Shown: positions 1 to 7,690 of the stretch, in pieces | Layout: every line of letters begins with the position of its first letter | Position numbering within the stretch: the first letter of the stretch is position 1 | Assembly (NCBI RefSeq): GCF_001885615.1 | Contig: NZ_LSRN01000001.1 | Location: 1 to 64,000, forward strand | Source of the DNA: Alkalibacterium sp. 20 | GTDB lineage: Bacteria; Bacillota; Bacilli; Lactobacillales; Carnobacteriaceae_A | Reading direction: 5' to 3' | DNA: 64,000 nucleotides | Program-made: the position numbers and the translations under genes | The notes under the pieces: model-generated | Database searches by the model: none | What the model was told of the DNA's origin: nothing | What the model saw: the letters and a program-made list of their open reading frames with translations, nothing else

Positions 1-440
1 GATTACTACATTATAATTAATTTTGACTTTCACTCTTGATAACCAACTTTCTATATTTAAATTTTTCCTAACAATAATACAGATGAATTTATACTATTAG
101 AAATCATTTTAACGCAACCAGGATTTAATTGTAAGGTGCTATATACCATTAGAAAATAAATATATCTCTTTTTTTGAATTTTACATAAAAACCGAGTGAA
201 ATATGAATATCATGACTACGGCCACTACATTTTAGCAGCGGGGCCAACTTTTTTACCAGTACTTGACAATGAATGCACCACTATTTGCCATAGGTTTCAC
301 CACTTTGTTAATTTAAAGAATTCAGCAATTCACAATATATTACTTGAACTAAATTCAAGAATAAAAAAAATTGACTACAAAAAGGGTTTAGGGTATCCTA
401 AACCGTAAGTATTACGATTTACATAGAAGGAGATTTGAAA
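1..440. other. AT-rich leader region, no convincing gene
   Basis: The stretch before the first clear gene is AT-rich. A 70-codon open frame at 196-408 (GTG start) has no ribosome binding site and its translation resembles no family I know, so it may be a coding remnant or chance. The only clear signal is the AGAAGGAGA ribosome binding site at 425-433 that serves the next gene. Confidence 0.5.
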
Positions 441-1679
441 ATGTATAAAAAGCAAAAAGTAATTTTAATGTTACTCTTTATCAGTATAGCTATCATAATT
501 GGTTTATCAGCTTTTATTTTTAACAGAAGAAATTTGGTGTCCCAGCAGATTGACAATACGACGTTAGAAATAGAAGAACTTGCAGATGATGAACCCAGTG
601 AAGATGACGACCCTATAGATGAAATAGAAGAAGAAAATTCCAGTAGAGAAGAGCCGACCGAGCAAACTGTTGTTAGCTATGAAGACAGTTCTTTTGAATT
701 ACCTGTTTTAGGTGCAGGAGGATACACTTCTGTAGAAACAATGCTGCATGAATCTGCTACAAAAGATTCAGCTGTTTTCGATACGCTACCAGCAGGAAAT
801 CCCTTTTATGTACTGGAAGAACAGGGGAACTGGTGGAGAATCCATACAAATAATCAAGAAGGATGGATCGATAATAGTCTGGTTTTAGTAAATCTGCCAG
901 ATGTCATCCCATCAATCATTTACGATAACCCGAATAACTACGCTTCTACTTTCCGATCCTCGTTCATGGATATTCCTGGGATAACTGGGGAGAAATTGTA
1001 TGAAGGACATGGGTATAATGAACGCTTGGGAAAAGAAGAATTCATCATGCCGATTATTTACAGCACAGCTAAAAAAATTGCTGAAGCTCAGCAAGCGGCT
1101 TTGGAAAACGATGAAACGCTGGTTGTTATGGAAACGTACCGTCCGTATTCTGTCCAGCAGCTCGTTAATGAGCAATTATCTGCTTTAGCTGAAGAAGATG
1201 ATAACATCAGAGGTGGTCTGACTGAAGAACCATGGACAATGAATTGGTTCATTAACGGAGGAGTTTCAAACCATCAAAGAGGACTAGCTGTTGATGTAAC
1301 ATTAGCGAGTATAAGCTCAATGGAAGATAGAATCATAGACAACTATATCGTTCCCCAAATAACAGAGTATTCAGTGTACGAAATGTATTCGCCAATCTTC
1401 GAGTTAAGTACAGCGGCTGCTATGCTCATACGTCCTATAGCTGCACGTAATCGTGTAGAGTGGCAGGACATTCCATATCAGGACCATGTAAACGAAGAAG
1501 CCATAAGACTGGAGGCTTACATGTTTGAAGCGGATATGATTCCTATTGCGTCAGAATGGTGGCACTTCAACGATATAGACGTGCTGGAAGAGTTTGAAGA
1601 AGAACTAGGAGAAGGCGGATTTTATCTGGAGATGTTATTGAATCAGTTGCCTAGTATGGTAGAAGATGCAGTAGAATAA
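441..1679 (+). CDS. D-alanyl-D-alanine carboxypeptidase, VanY/M15B family, membrane-anchored with SH3b domain
   Basis: Predicted zinc carboxypeptidase that trims terminal D-Ala from peptidoglycan stem peptides outside the cell. The N-terminus has a basic start and one hydrophobic segment (about residues 5-28), then a very acidic Glu/Asp linker (about 40-75), an SH3b-like domain (about 90-150, ending in GNWWRI...GWIDNSLV) and the M15 catalytic domain. Catalytic signatures are visible: ETYRPYS, the metal-binding SNHQRGLAVDV (SxHxxGxAxD) and EWWHF. The start is taken as ATG 441, 7 nt after AGAAGGAGA; a TTG six bases upstream is in frame but too close to that site. A strong hairpin follows at 1823. 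The wall-binding SH3b makes a house-keeping cell-wall role more likely than glycopeptide resistance; no van partners are adjacent. Confidence 0.85.
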   Translation: MYKKQKVILMLLFISIAIIIGLSAFIFNRRNLVSQQIDNTTLEIEELADDEPSEDDDPIDEIEEENSSREEPTEQTVVSYEDSSFELPVLGAGGYTSVETMLHESATKDSAVFDTLPAGNPFYVLEEQGNWWRIHTNNQEGWIDNSLVLVNLPDVIPSIIYDNPNNYASTFRSSFMDIPGITGEKLYEGHGYNERLGKEEFIMPIIYSTAKKIAEAQQAALENDETLVVMETYRPYSVQQLVNEQLSALAEEDDNIRGGLTEEPWTMNWFINGGVSNHQRGLAVDVTLASISSMEDRIIDNYIVPQITEYSVYEMYSPIFELSTAAAMLIRPIAARNRVEWQDIPYQDHVNEEAIRLEAYMFEADMIPIASEWWHFNDIDVLEEFEEELGEGGFYLEMLLNQLPSMVEDAVE

Positions 1680-1822
1680 ACGAGTGCGTATCAGTAATAG
1701 TCGTTATAATTTAATGGCACTTTTTCAAGGTCATGATGTATGTTTAATCAGAAACTGCTCATGTTAAAATTAATCGCTTATTAAATAATGCCCAAACTAA
1801 ATTATATGTTGAACTATAGATC

Positions 1823-1865
1823 AAAACGGCTCTTCCTCATGACTAATGATGCGAAGAGCCGTTTT
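1823..1865. terminator. Intrinsic terminator, probably bidirectional
   Basis: Perfect 13-bp stem (1823-1835 with 1853-1865, core CGGCTCTTC/GAAGAGCCG), flanked by A and T tracts, 144 bases after the VanY-type gene. Confidence 0.7.
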
Positions 1866-1975
1866 ATGCTGTTTAGGTTGCTTGAGGCTCTATATTTTCA
1901 TTTTATTCCAATGGTTTGATATACTTAGGCCAGATAGATTAGTCAGAACACGCTTATATATAAGGAGAGATTGTT

Positions 1976-3295
1976 ATGCCAATAGAATTACTGCTGATAC
2001 GTCATGGCAAAGCCGAAGAACGAGCGTTTAATAAAGAAGACGCTGAACGTCAATTGACGAAAAAGGGAAAAAAAGAATTCACTGCTTTCGTCACTTCGAT
2101 AAAAGCAGAATTGAAAACGGACAAGGATACGAAAGTATGGACGAGTCCACTGAAACGGGCGAAACAAACGGCCACTATCTTGACTGAACAACTGGAATGG
2201 GAAAAAGCAGCAGAAAAAGAATTTATAGCAAATGGCGATTTTACAGCTTTGATCAGTGAAATCAATCAGCTGGAACCAGAAACGCGTGTCGTGTGTGTGG
2301 GCCATGAACCTACTTTAGGGAATTGGATAGAAGAACTGACGGGTTCTGAGTATTCGTTTAAAAAAGGCGGTATAGCACTAGTCCGTTTAGATGAAGAAGA
2401 CCAGACTAAGGGAACGCTTCTTTGGGATGAAGATCCTAAATCTAAAAAAAAAACGACTGAAAAAGTTGAACCATTAAGAGACGTGCTTTCGTGTCAGGCA
2501 GAAGCGATGGAACAGTCATACGCGAACTTCCGCAATAACCCTTATTCACCAAAACTGACTCATCGCTTTCGAGTGGACATGCGCAAGATGCGGTCCTTAC
2601 TCCATTTTGTGAAACCTCTAATAGGTGAAGAAACCTATACTGAATTGAACACTCTGATTCGAGAGGCGTCACACCGGTTAGAACCGTTACGTGAAGCGGA
2701 CGTCTTGATTGAATCATGTGGCGAGCGTGCGCTTTTGGAACCTGACTTGATCGATGACTACGCTGACTTGTTCCGGTATCTTCATAATGACCGTCGGAAA
2801 TGGATGCGCAGCCGTTTGAACAACAGTATGATTACCGCTCTGGAAGATATGATTAATGAAACAAAAGAGAAGATCAAGCAATTGAGATTCGACAAAGAGA
2901 AGACCAACAGCGGAGACTGGGATACCTATCTTGAAAAGCGGTTCGATTCGAGAAAGAAGAAAGTGTTCACCTTATTTAAAAAGGGGGATCACTCGGATCA
3001 GGAAGCGTCACATGAGGTAAGAAAACAAGCAAAAAAATTACGGTATGCTGCCGATGGATATAAAGAGATGCTGCCTTCAAAAGAAGTGAAGAAGGTGAAG
3101 ACAAAAGCGAAGACCATTCAAAACGAACTGGGGCTTATCTGTGATTATCAAGTAAACAGCGCGTTGTTAAAAGAGTATTCTGAAAAAGCAAAAGAACAAC
3201 CGTTGAAAAAAGCGTTCAGCACCCTAGCTGAAAGACAGATGACACTTAGAGAAGAAGTCATTGCTGAAATTTCTCGCTTGGACAAATCGCAATAA
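1976..3295 (+). CDS. Histidine phosphatase (SixA-like) fused to CHAD domain
   Basis: Two-domain cytoplasmic protein of 439 aa. Residues 1 to about 155 form a phosphoglycerate-mutase-like histidine phosphatase: the catalytic RHGKAEE motif is at residues 9-15, followed by SPLKRAKQTA and the second histidine motif VCVGHEPTLG. This pattern is typical of the short SixA phosphohistidine phosphatases. Residues about 165-439 form a CHAD domain, rich in His, Lys and Arg, with paired helices (HRFRVDMRKMRSLLHF and HEVRKQAKKLRYAADGY). CHAD domains bind inorganic polyphosphate through conserved basic residues. The start ATG 1976 follows AAGGAGAG. CHAD is commonly fused to CYTH triphosphatases; pairing with SixA is less usual and suggests phosphate-ester or polyphosphate-linked signalling. 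The partner is unknown. Decayed copies of its 3' part lie downstream. Confidence 0.85.
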   Translation: MPIELLLIRHGKAEERAFNKEDAERQLTKKGKKEFTAFVTSIKAELKTDKDTKVWTSPLKRAKQTATILTEQLEWEKAAEKEFIANGDFTALISEINQLEPETRVVCVGHEPTLGNWIEELTGSEYSFKKGGIALVRLDEEDQTKGTLLWDEDPKSKKKTTEKVEPLRDVLSCQAEAMEQSYANFRNNPYSPKLTHRFRVDMRKMRSLLHFVKPLIGEETYTELNTLIREASHRLEPLREADVLIESCGERALLEPDLIDDYADLFRYLHNDRRKWMRSRLNNSMITALEDMINETKEKIKQLRFDKEKTNSGDWDTYLEKRFDSRKKKVFTLFKKGDHSDQEASHEVRKQAKKLRYAADGYKEMLPSKEVKKVKTKAKTIQNELGLICDYQVNSALLKEYSEKAKEQPLKKAFSTLAERQMTLREEVIAEISRLDKSQ

Positions 3296-3380
3296 TGTCG
3301 ATACAACTCAATGTAGGAGTTATAGATTAAAATACCAGTATAAAAAATATGAGGTCGAAATCATCTCAACCTCTAGTTTG

Positions 3381-3423
3381 AAAAAGAGTGTCCCAGGATA
3401 TTCTCCTGAGACACTCTTTTTTT
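3381..3423 (+). terminator. Intrinsic terminator after the SixA-CHAD gene
   Basis: Hairpin with outer stem GAGTGTC/GACACTC and inner CAGG/CCTG, preceded by five A and followed by seven T. Confidence 0.85.
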
Positions 3424-3787
3424 ATAGAAATGGGGACTCTCGTACAGGTGATAAGCATGGAGTAGATTCAACAGCAATTGATACCGACTTATTGGGTACA
3501 GTATTCAGATCTATCCTGATACGTGACCAGGATGTAAATTGTGAATAGATACAAAGGTTCTGTCACTAAATTATTAATACCATGGATCAAGTCATCGCAT
3601 CCAAACGACGTCTGTGTTCACTTGAAAATGTTTTACATGTCTTTTAGTATTAATATATATACATAAAAAGGGTCGTGATCATAAATCGACTTTTTTTATA
3701 GAGCAATGGTAGCTATCGCCTTAATAGCATCGATCGCAAAATACTCAAAAGCAACATTCATGCAGTAATCAGAAGGGGCAAGATAGA
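3424..3787. other. Intergenic region without identifiable gene
   Basis: No coding frame with a ribosome binding site is seen. A weak AT-rich promoter-like zone (about 3645-3665) lies ahead of the three small membrane genes. Only the ribosome binding site GAAGGGGC (3772-3779) before 3788 is clear. Confidence 0.4.
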
Positions 3788-4051
3788 ATGAAAAAATCAC
3801 TTAAATACATAGGTCTCACATTTATAACAATTGGCGCAACCTTATTGATGGCCATCGGGATCCTTATCCTTATCGTCATTGTCGGCCTTTTAATAGACGA
3901 AAAAAGATACGAGGGAACGGTGTTTTTCGAAAATGATATTTCGGAAGGAAGCAAATACGACAGCACCTTCCCGGAAGGTATGAAAGAAGATCCTGAAATG
4001 TTTGACGATGTGCTTTGGTCGAAATTAGAAAACAGGGACGTGGAACAATGA
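3788..4051 (+). CDS. Small single-pass membrane protein, unknown function
   Basis: 87 aa; starts at ATG 3788 about 8 nt after AGAAGGGGC. One strong hydrophobic segment at about residues 8-34 (rich in Ile, Leu and Val), followed by an acidic hydrophilic tail with SEGSKYDSTFPEG. I do not recognise a family. Its stop overlaps the start of the next gene (ATGA at 4048-4051), so the two are translationally coupled. The next protein has the same layout (basic start, one membrane span, acidic outside tail), which suggests related products of one operon. Confidence 0.7.
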   Translation: MKKSLKYIGLTFITIGATLLMAIGILILIVIVGLLIDEKRYEGTVFFENDISEGSKYDSTFPEGMKEDPEMFDDVLWSKLENRDVEQ

Positions 4052-4443
4052 AAAAACCACTGGCATACTTAGGAATAGCGGTCTTATCCATGACGGCGCT
4101 TGTAATGATAGGTGTGGTTGTCATCACATTCATGATTACGAAAATAGACGGAGCAAATGAACGACTTGCAGTACGGGAAGAAGAACGTTCATCGCTTGAA
4201 GACGGTTGGTTGTCCGCGCATGGAAACGAAAAAATAATCACGCTTCATATTGAAAACGTAGAAATCGAAGGAACTACCGGAACGCTTGAATGGTTCGAAT
4301 CCGAAGGCAGCGAAGGAACGGTTCATTTCGAAATCAAATCCGACGACAGGATTTCATATTTGGCGAATCGTAGCAATTTCCCGGAAAATGTCACTAGTTA
4401 TCCAATGTACTTCCGTCAGGCAATCGAATCCGCAATAAGTTGA
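4048..4443 (+). CDS. Small single-pass membrane protein with acidic extracytoplasmic domain
   Basis: 131 aa from ATG 4048, overlapping the previous stop by four bases. A membrane segment at about residues 5-32 (LAYLGIAVLSMTALVMIG) is followed by about 95 hydrophilic residues alternating in a way that suggests beta structure (IITLHIENVEIEGTTGTLEW). It may be secreted and anchored. I do not recognise the family. The tight coupling to the upstream 87-aa protein suggests the two act together. A TTG 33 bases upstream is in frame, but the overlap start fits better. Confidence 0.7.
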   Translation: MKKPLAYLGIAVLSMTALVMIGVVVITFMITKIDGANERLAVREEERSSLEDGWLSAHGNEKIITLHIENVEIEGTTGTLEWFESEGSEGTVHFEIKSDDRISYLANRSNFPENVTSYPMYFRQAIESAIS

Positions 4444-4521
4444 TATAAGTAAAAAAGAGTAGTTTAGCATTTAAATACTAATTTTTCATTGTACGATTAA
4501 ATATAAAAGGAATGGTAATTA

Positions 4522-4671
4522 ATGAATAAGAACGTAAAAATCACAGCAAGCATCTTCGGGGGAATGGTAATTGTCGGATTGTTTATGTTCGCGGCAATGA
4601 ACGGAATGGGAACGGACGATGATGTATCCGACAAACGATATGGTTCAAGCGTGGGCACAAATGTAAAATGA
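4522..4671 (+). CDS. 49-aa small membrane protein
   Basis: ATG 4522 after AAAAGG (4505-4510, spacing about 11). The predicted peptide has a short basic start (MNKNVK), one hydrophobic stretch (about residues 7-27, including GGMVIVGLFMFAAM) and a hydrophilic acidic tail (GTDDDVSDKRYG). It lies 78 bases after the two coupled membrane proteins and has the same orientation and layout, so I read it as a third member of the group. No family is recognised, and the ribosome binding site is only moderate. Confidence 0.5.
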   Translation: MNKNVKITASIFGGMVIVGLFMFAAMNGMGTDDDVSDKRYGSSVGTNVK

Positions 4672-4854
4672 TGGCTAAAACGAAAAGATAATTGAATAAA
4701 TAGAAACGGCGTAATCTCTCGGGGTTACGTCTTCTTAATGTAGATATCCTCGGTCCGTAGCTCATTAGAAGGTTTTGTGCTATAAAGCTCATTCTAAATA
4801 CAAAGACTAATTGTCTTTCATTATGTTTATCAAGATGAACCGACTTTAGATCAA

Positions 4855-5052
4855 AGGGAAGAACAAAGCGAAGACGATCCAAACTTAACTGGGGCTGATC
4901 TGTGATTTGCATGTAAAAAGGTTTGTTGTTAATCGACTATTCTGAAAAAGAACGACCTTTGTAAAAAGCGTTCAGCACACTCACTGAAAGACAGATGACC
5001 CCTAGAGAAGAAGTCACTGCTGATAGTTCTCGCCTGAACGAATCAGATTAAT
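4855..5052 (+). pseudogene. Decayed duplicate of the 3' end of the SixA-CHAD gene
   Basis: By eye this aligns base by base with 3100-3295 of the intact CHAD gene. Shared blocks include AAAGCGAAGAC, AACTGGGGCT.ATCTGTGATT, TATTCTGAAAAAG, AAAAAGCGTTCAGCAC, TGAAAGACAGATGAC and AGAGAAGAAGTCA. Many substitutions, small indels and stops destroy the frame. The similarity continues past the stop codon into the intergenic region, through TACAACTCAATG and AATCATCTCAACCTCTA (to about 5128). A segment carrying the gene's tail and its downstream region was therefore copied, and the copy is rotting. Confidence 0.75.
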
Positions 5053-5101
5053 ATAGGTACAACTCAATGCAGGTGGTATAGTTTTGAAAACATTATAAGC
5101 T

Positions 5102-5135
5102 TAGAGGTTGGAATCATCTCAACCTCTAATATTTT
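5102..5135 (+). terminator. Hairpin with T-rich tail after CHAD remnant
   Basis: Perfect 9-bp stem TAGAGGTTG/CAACCTCTA (5102-5110, 5120-5128), then ATATTTTT. It corresponds to the weaker hairpin near 3349-3375 downstream of the intact gene. Confidence 0.6.
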
Positions 5136-5281
5136 TATGCCTTTTATTGAGATTAGTAAGTTACACTATAAATATATCTTCCGTATTCACTCGTTTAAAT
5201 TTTACATAATATCAATTTTTTTGAACAGTGCAATTTCTAACATACAAAAAGGTGCTGTTAAACTTTTCTCCCTCTATTCTT

Positions 5282-5301
5282 TTTCCGTTAGTCAACGGAA
5301 A
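5282..5301. promoter_or_regulatory. Short inverted repeat upstream of PTS genes
   Basis: TTTCCGTT (5282-5289) pairs perfectly with AACGGAAA (5294-5301). It sits about 80 bases before the IIB start and is not followed by a T run. An operator or a 5' UTR hairpin is possible. An 11-base A tract (5357-5367) directly precedes the IIB ribosome binding site. Confidence 0.35.
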
Positions 5302-5380
5302 TAATAGGTGTGGTGATGAAAGCGTTATTAAATTATGATGATTATAGAGTTAAAATAAAAAAAAAAAGGTGGAAAATATT

Positions 5381-5698
5381 ATGGTTAAAATTTTATTGGC
5401 CTGTTCTTCAGGTATGTCAACAAGTTTACTGGTTCAAAAAATGGAAGTGGAAGCAAAAGAGCGTGGTTTGGATGCAGAGATTTGGGCTGTTGCTCAAGAC
5501 AAAGCTCCTGAAGATATGAAAAAAGCTGACGTCTTACTGATCGGACCTCAAATGCGCTTTATGAAGAAAAAATTAGCGGTCACTGCGGAAGAAGTGGGTA
5601 TTCCTTTGGATGTTATCGACCCAGTAGCTTACGGTCGAGTCAATGGTAAAGCCGTTCTGGACATTGCGTTGGAATTGATCGGAAATTACAATAAATAA
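5381..5698 (+). CDS. PTS lactose/cellobiose-family IIB component
   Basis: 105-aa cytoplasmic phosphocarrier that passes phosphate from IIA to an incoming beta-glucoside or chito-oligosaccharide-type sugar. The N-terminal strand ends in the active-site loop ILLACSSGMSTS, whose cysteine (residue 8) is the phosphorylation site of this family; length is normal for stand-alone IIB. Start at ATG 5381, 8 nt after AAAGGTGG; an in-frame GTG at 5369 overlaps that ribosome binding site. The IIC gene follows after 15 bases but is truncated, and no IIA or glycosidase is nearby, so the protein may have lost its own transporter. Confidence 0.85.
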   Translation: MVKILLACSSGMSTSLLVQKMEVEAKERGLDAEIWAVAQDKAPEDMKKADVLLIGPQMRFMKKKLAVTAEEVGIPLDVIDPVAYGRVNGKAVLDIALELIGNYNK

Positions 5699-5713
5699 AG
5701 AGGAGGTAACAAT

Positions 5714-6607
5714 GTGAACAGATTTATGGAAGTCCTTGAAAACATTTTACTGCCAATTACAGATAAGTTGAACAACAATAGATACTTAACAGCTCTACGC
5801 AATGGTTTCATGGTTGCTCTACCTTTAATCATTTTTGGATCCATCTTTGTTGTTATTGCGAACTTGCCCTTTTTAGACAGACTGCTGGGCGAAGAAGGCT
5901 TTGCTGCCTATCAAAATGCTTTAGGTCCGGCATCAGCTGCGACGTTAAGCCTCATGGGATTATTCGTTATGATCGGCATCGGCTATAAAATGGTCGAAGG
6001 TCGTGGCGGTGAAGCGATTTATGGTGGTGTCGTTGCGCTGGGTTCATTCTTGATTCTGACACCACAAGTCGTTGAAGGCCTGAATGGCGTTATTCCTACA
6101 GGCGCATTGGGCGCACAAGGTATGTTCTTAGGTATTTTTACAGCCTTTATATCTGCCGAAATGTACCAATTTTTCGTTAAGAAAAACTTGACGATCAAAA
6201 TGCCCGCAGGTGTGCCTAGTGCGGTTTCACGTTCATTTAGTGCACTTATTCCTATAACCTTGACACTTACATTTTTCCTGGTTATTCGAATCCTCTTTAG
6301 CTTCACTGGTTTTGAAACAGTGCAGAACTTCATCTATACGATTATTCAACAACCGTTGACAGCTTTGGGCAGTGGGTTACCGGCAACCTTAATAGCCGTA
6401 TTACTGATCCAGGTATTCTGGTTCTTCGGACTACACGGTCAAATCATTATAAATTCAGTTTTTGACCCGATTTGGTATTCACTGAATGATCAAAACCTGG
6501 CTGCTTTCCAAGCCGGTGAAGAATTACCTCATATCGTTACAAAACAATTCATCGATACATTTATCGTCGGCACCGGTCAGTCGGACGCGTTCCAGTGTAT
6601 CTGTTGA
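5714..6607 (+). pseudogene. PTS lactose/cellobiose-family IIC component, 3' truncated
   Basis: GTG 5714 follows AGGAGG by 7 nt; the ATG two bases earlier is followed at once by TGA. The 297 codons cover the membrane core of a CelB/LacE-type IIC: MEVLENILLPI at the start, several hydrophobic spans, the conserved FFGLHG loop and the FIDTFIVGTG motif. Intact relatives run about 410-450 aa and continue after FIDTFIVG with another glycine-rich motif and membrane spans. Here the frame changes to unrelated residues (SDAFQCIC) and stops, so a deletion or frameshift removed roughly the last third. I expect no working permease, although the 5' part has few other lesions. Confidence 0.7.
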
Positions 6608-6934
6608 CTGTATGTCACCTTTCAACTCTTCAAAGTTATCAGGAAGATCCAATTCAAGGAAAACGTCATTCACTCAGTGGGCACTACTTTTTTCATAAAG
6701 GATCACTCGCTCAGGAAGCGTGCAACAGTGGTCACTGACTTTTTAAAAAAACGTTCCTTTATACTGATTTACAGTGAATCAGGTCTTAAGTGATGTATTT
6801 TTCTTGTTCTGGTCACAACTGGGCGCAATCAAGTAAAAAGAACACACATTCCTTTCACTCCCTTGTTTATTTTTCCCATGAAATCAAGTATAATCAGGGA
6901 GGTATAGTGTTTTTCGTAAAGGAGGGAAGTAAAA
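6608..6934. other. Scrambled region between the broken IIC and rnc
   Basis: No intact gene. Around 6701-6721 a stretch matches the CHAD gene near 2990-3011 (GATCACTCG then TCAGGAAGCGT, one gap). This suggests another decayed CHAD fragment, though the match is short. The tail holds the rnc promoter region and its ribosome binding site. Confidence 0.4.
6866..6894 (+). promoter_or_regulatory. Candidate promoter for the rnc-smc-ftsY operon
   Basis: Consensus -10 TATAAT at 6889-6894; the 17-bp-spaced -35 (TTTATT, 6866-6871) is poor. The first gene start is 41 bases downstream. Confidence 0.4.
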
Positions 6935-7639
6935 ATGACAAAGAAATTAGTAGATCATGTGAAAAAGACGTTTGGTGTAACATTCAATGACGAGCAAGTG
7001 CTGGTCGAAGCGTTTACCCATTCATCCTATGCGAATGATCATCGTGAACAGAATATCAAAAATTTGGAACGCCTGGAGTTTCTCGGCGATGCTGTGCTGG
7101 AACTGACAGTATCCGATTACCTGTACAATAAATACCCGGACCAGCCTGAAGGCCAACTGACGCGTATGCGTGCGTCGATCGTGCGTGCGGAAAGTTTAGC
7201 CATGCTGGCTAAAGAGTACGACCTACACGAGTTTGTAAGACTTGGCAAAGGGGAAGAACAGATGAGCGGGAGAAACCGTCCGTCACTTTTGTGTGATGTG
7301 TTCGAAGCCTTTATCGGCTCGGTATTCGTCGACCAGGGTATGGACGTTGTGCTTGAGGTGTTAAGAAAAATCCTCTTTCCAAAAATTGATTCCGGTGCTT
7401 TCTCTCATGGGATGGATCACAAAACAGCTTTACAGGAATTACTGCAAAAGAACGGCGTTGTGACGATCCAATATAAAGTGGTCGATAAACTCGGACCGGA
7501 TCATAAGCGCGAGTTTGTGGTCGAGGTGTTTGTGGAAGGCGACTCCTTTGGACGCGGCGCCGGCCAGTCCAAGAAAGCAGCCGAACAAGAAGCGGCGAAA
7601 CAAGCCTTGTTCAGTTTAGAAGAATCGAATGAGTTCTAG
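6935..7639 (+). CDS. rnc: Ribonuclease III
   Basis: Cuts double-stranded RNA during rRNA and mRNA processing. At 234 aa it is full length. The RNase III signature LERLEFLGDAVLEL lies at about residues 44-57, with catalytic acidic residues E48 and D52; the second acidic pair is in CDVFEAFIGSV (D121, E124). The C-terminal third (about 160-230) is a double-stranded RNA-binding domain beginning DHKTALQELLQ and ending with the basic helix GQSKKAAEQEAAKQAL. Start ATG 6935 follows AAAGGAGGG. It heads the canonical rnc-smc-ftsY gene order, with 51 bases to smc. Confidence 0.97.
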   Translation: MTKKLVDHVKKTFGVTFNDEQVLVEAFTHSSYANDHREQNIKNLERLEFLGDAVLELTVSDYLYNKYPDQPEGQLTRMRASIVRAESLAMLAKEYDLHEFVRLGKGEEQMSGRNRPSLLCDVFEAFIGSVFVDQGMDVVLEVLRKILFPKIDSGAFSHGMDHKTALQELLQKNGVVTIQYKVVDKLGPDHKREFVVEVFVEGDSFGRGAGQSKKAAEQEAAKQALFSLEESNEF

Positions 7640-7690
7640 TGTTTAACTTTTTCACAAGTCTTTGAATGCTAGAGAGGAGAGACTTTAGAC

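Noticed and set aside
196-408. 70-codon open frame with GTG start
   Set aside because: No ribosome binding site, no recognisable family and no supporting context; kept only as a note in the leader region.
441-1679. Glycopeptide resistance (van) gene
   Set aside because: VanY-type fold only; no vanH, vanA/B or vanX nearby, and the SH3b plus membrane anchor fits ordinary wall turnover.
4281-4310. tRNA-like TTCGAATCC word
   Set aside because: Lies inside a coding frame and lacks any cloverleaf partners; no tRNA or rRNA gene was seen in the window.
4700-4735. Terminator-like hairpin CGTAAT/GTTACG
   Set aside because: Stem of six pairs with a G-T pair and no T run.
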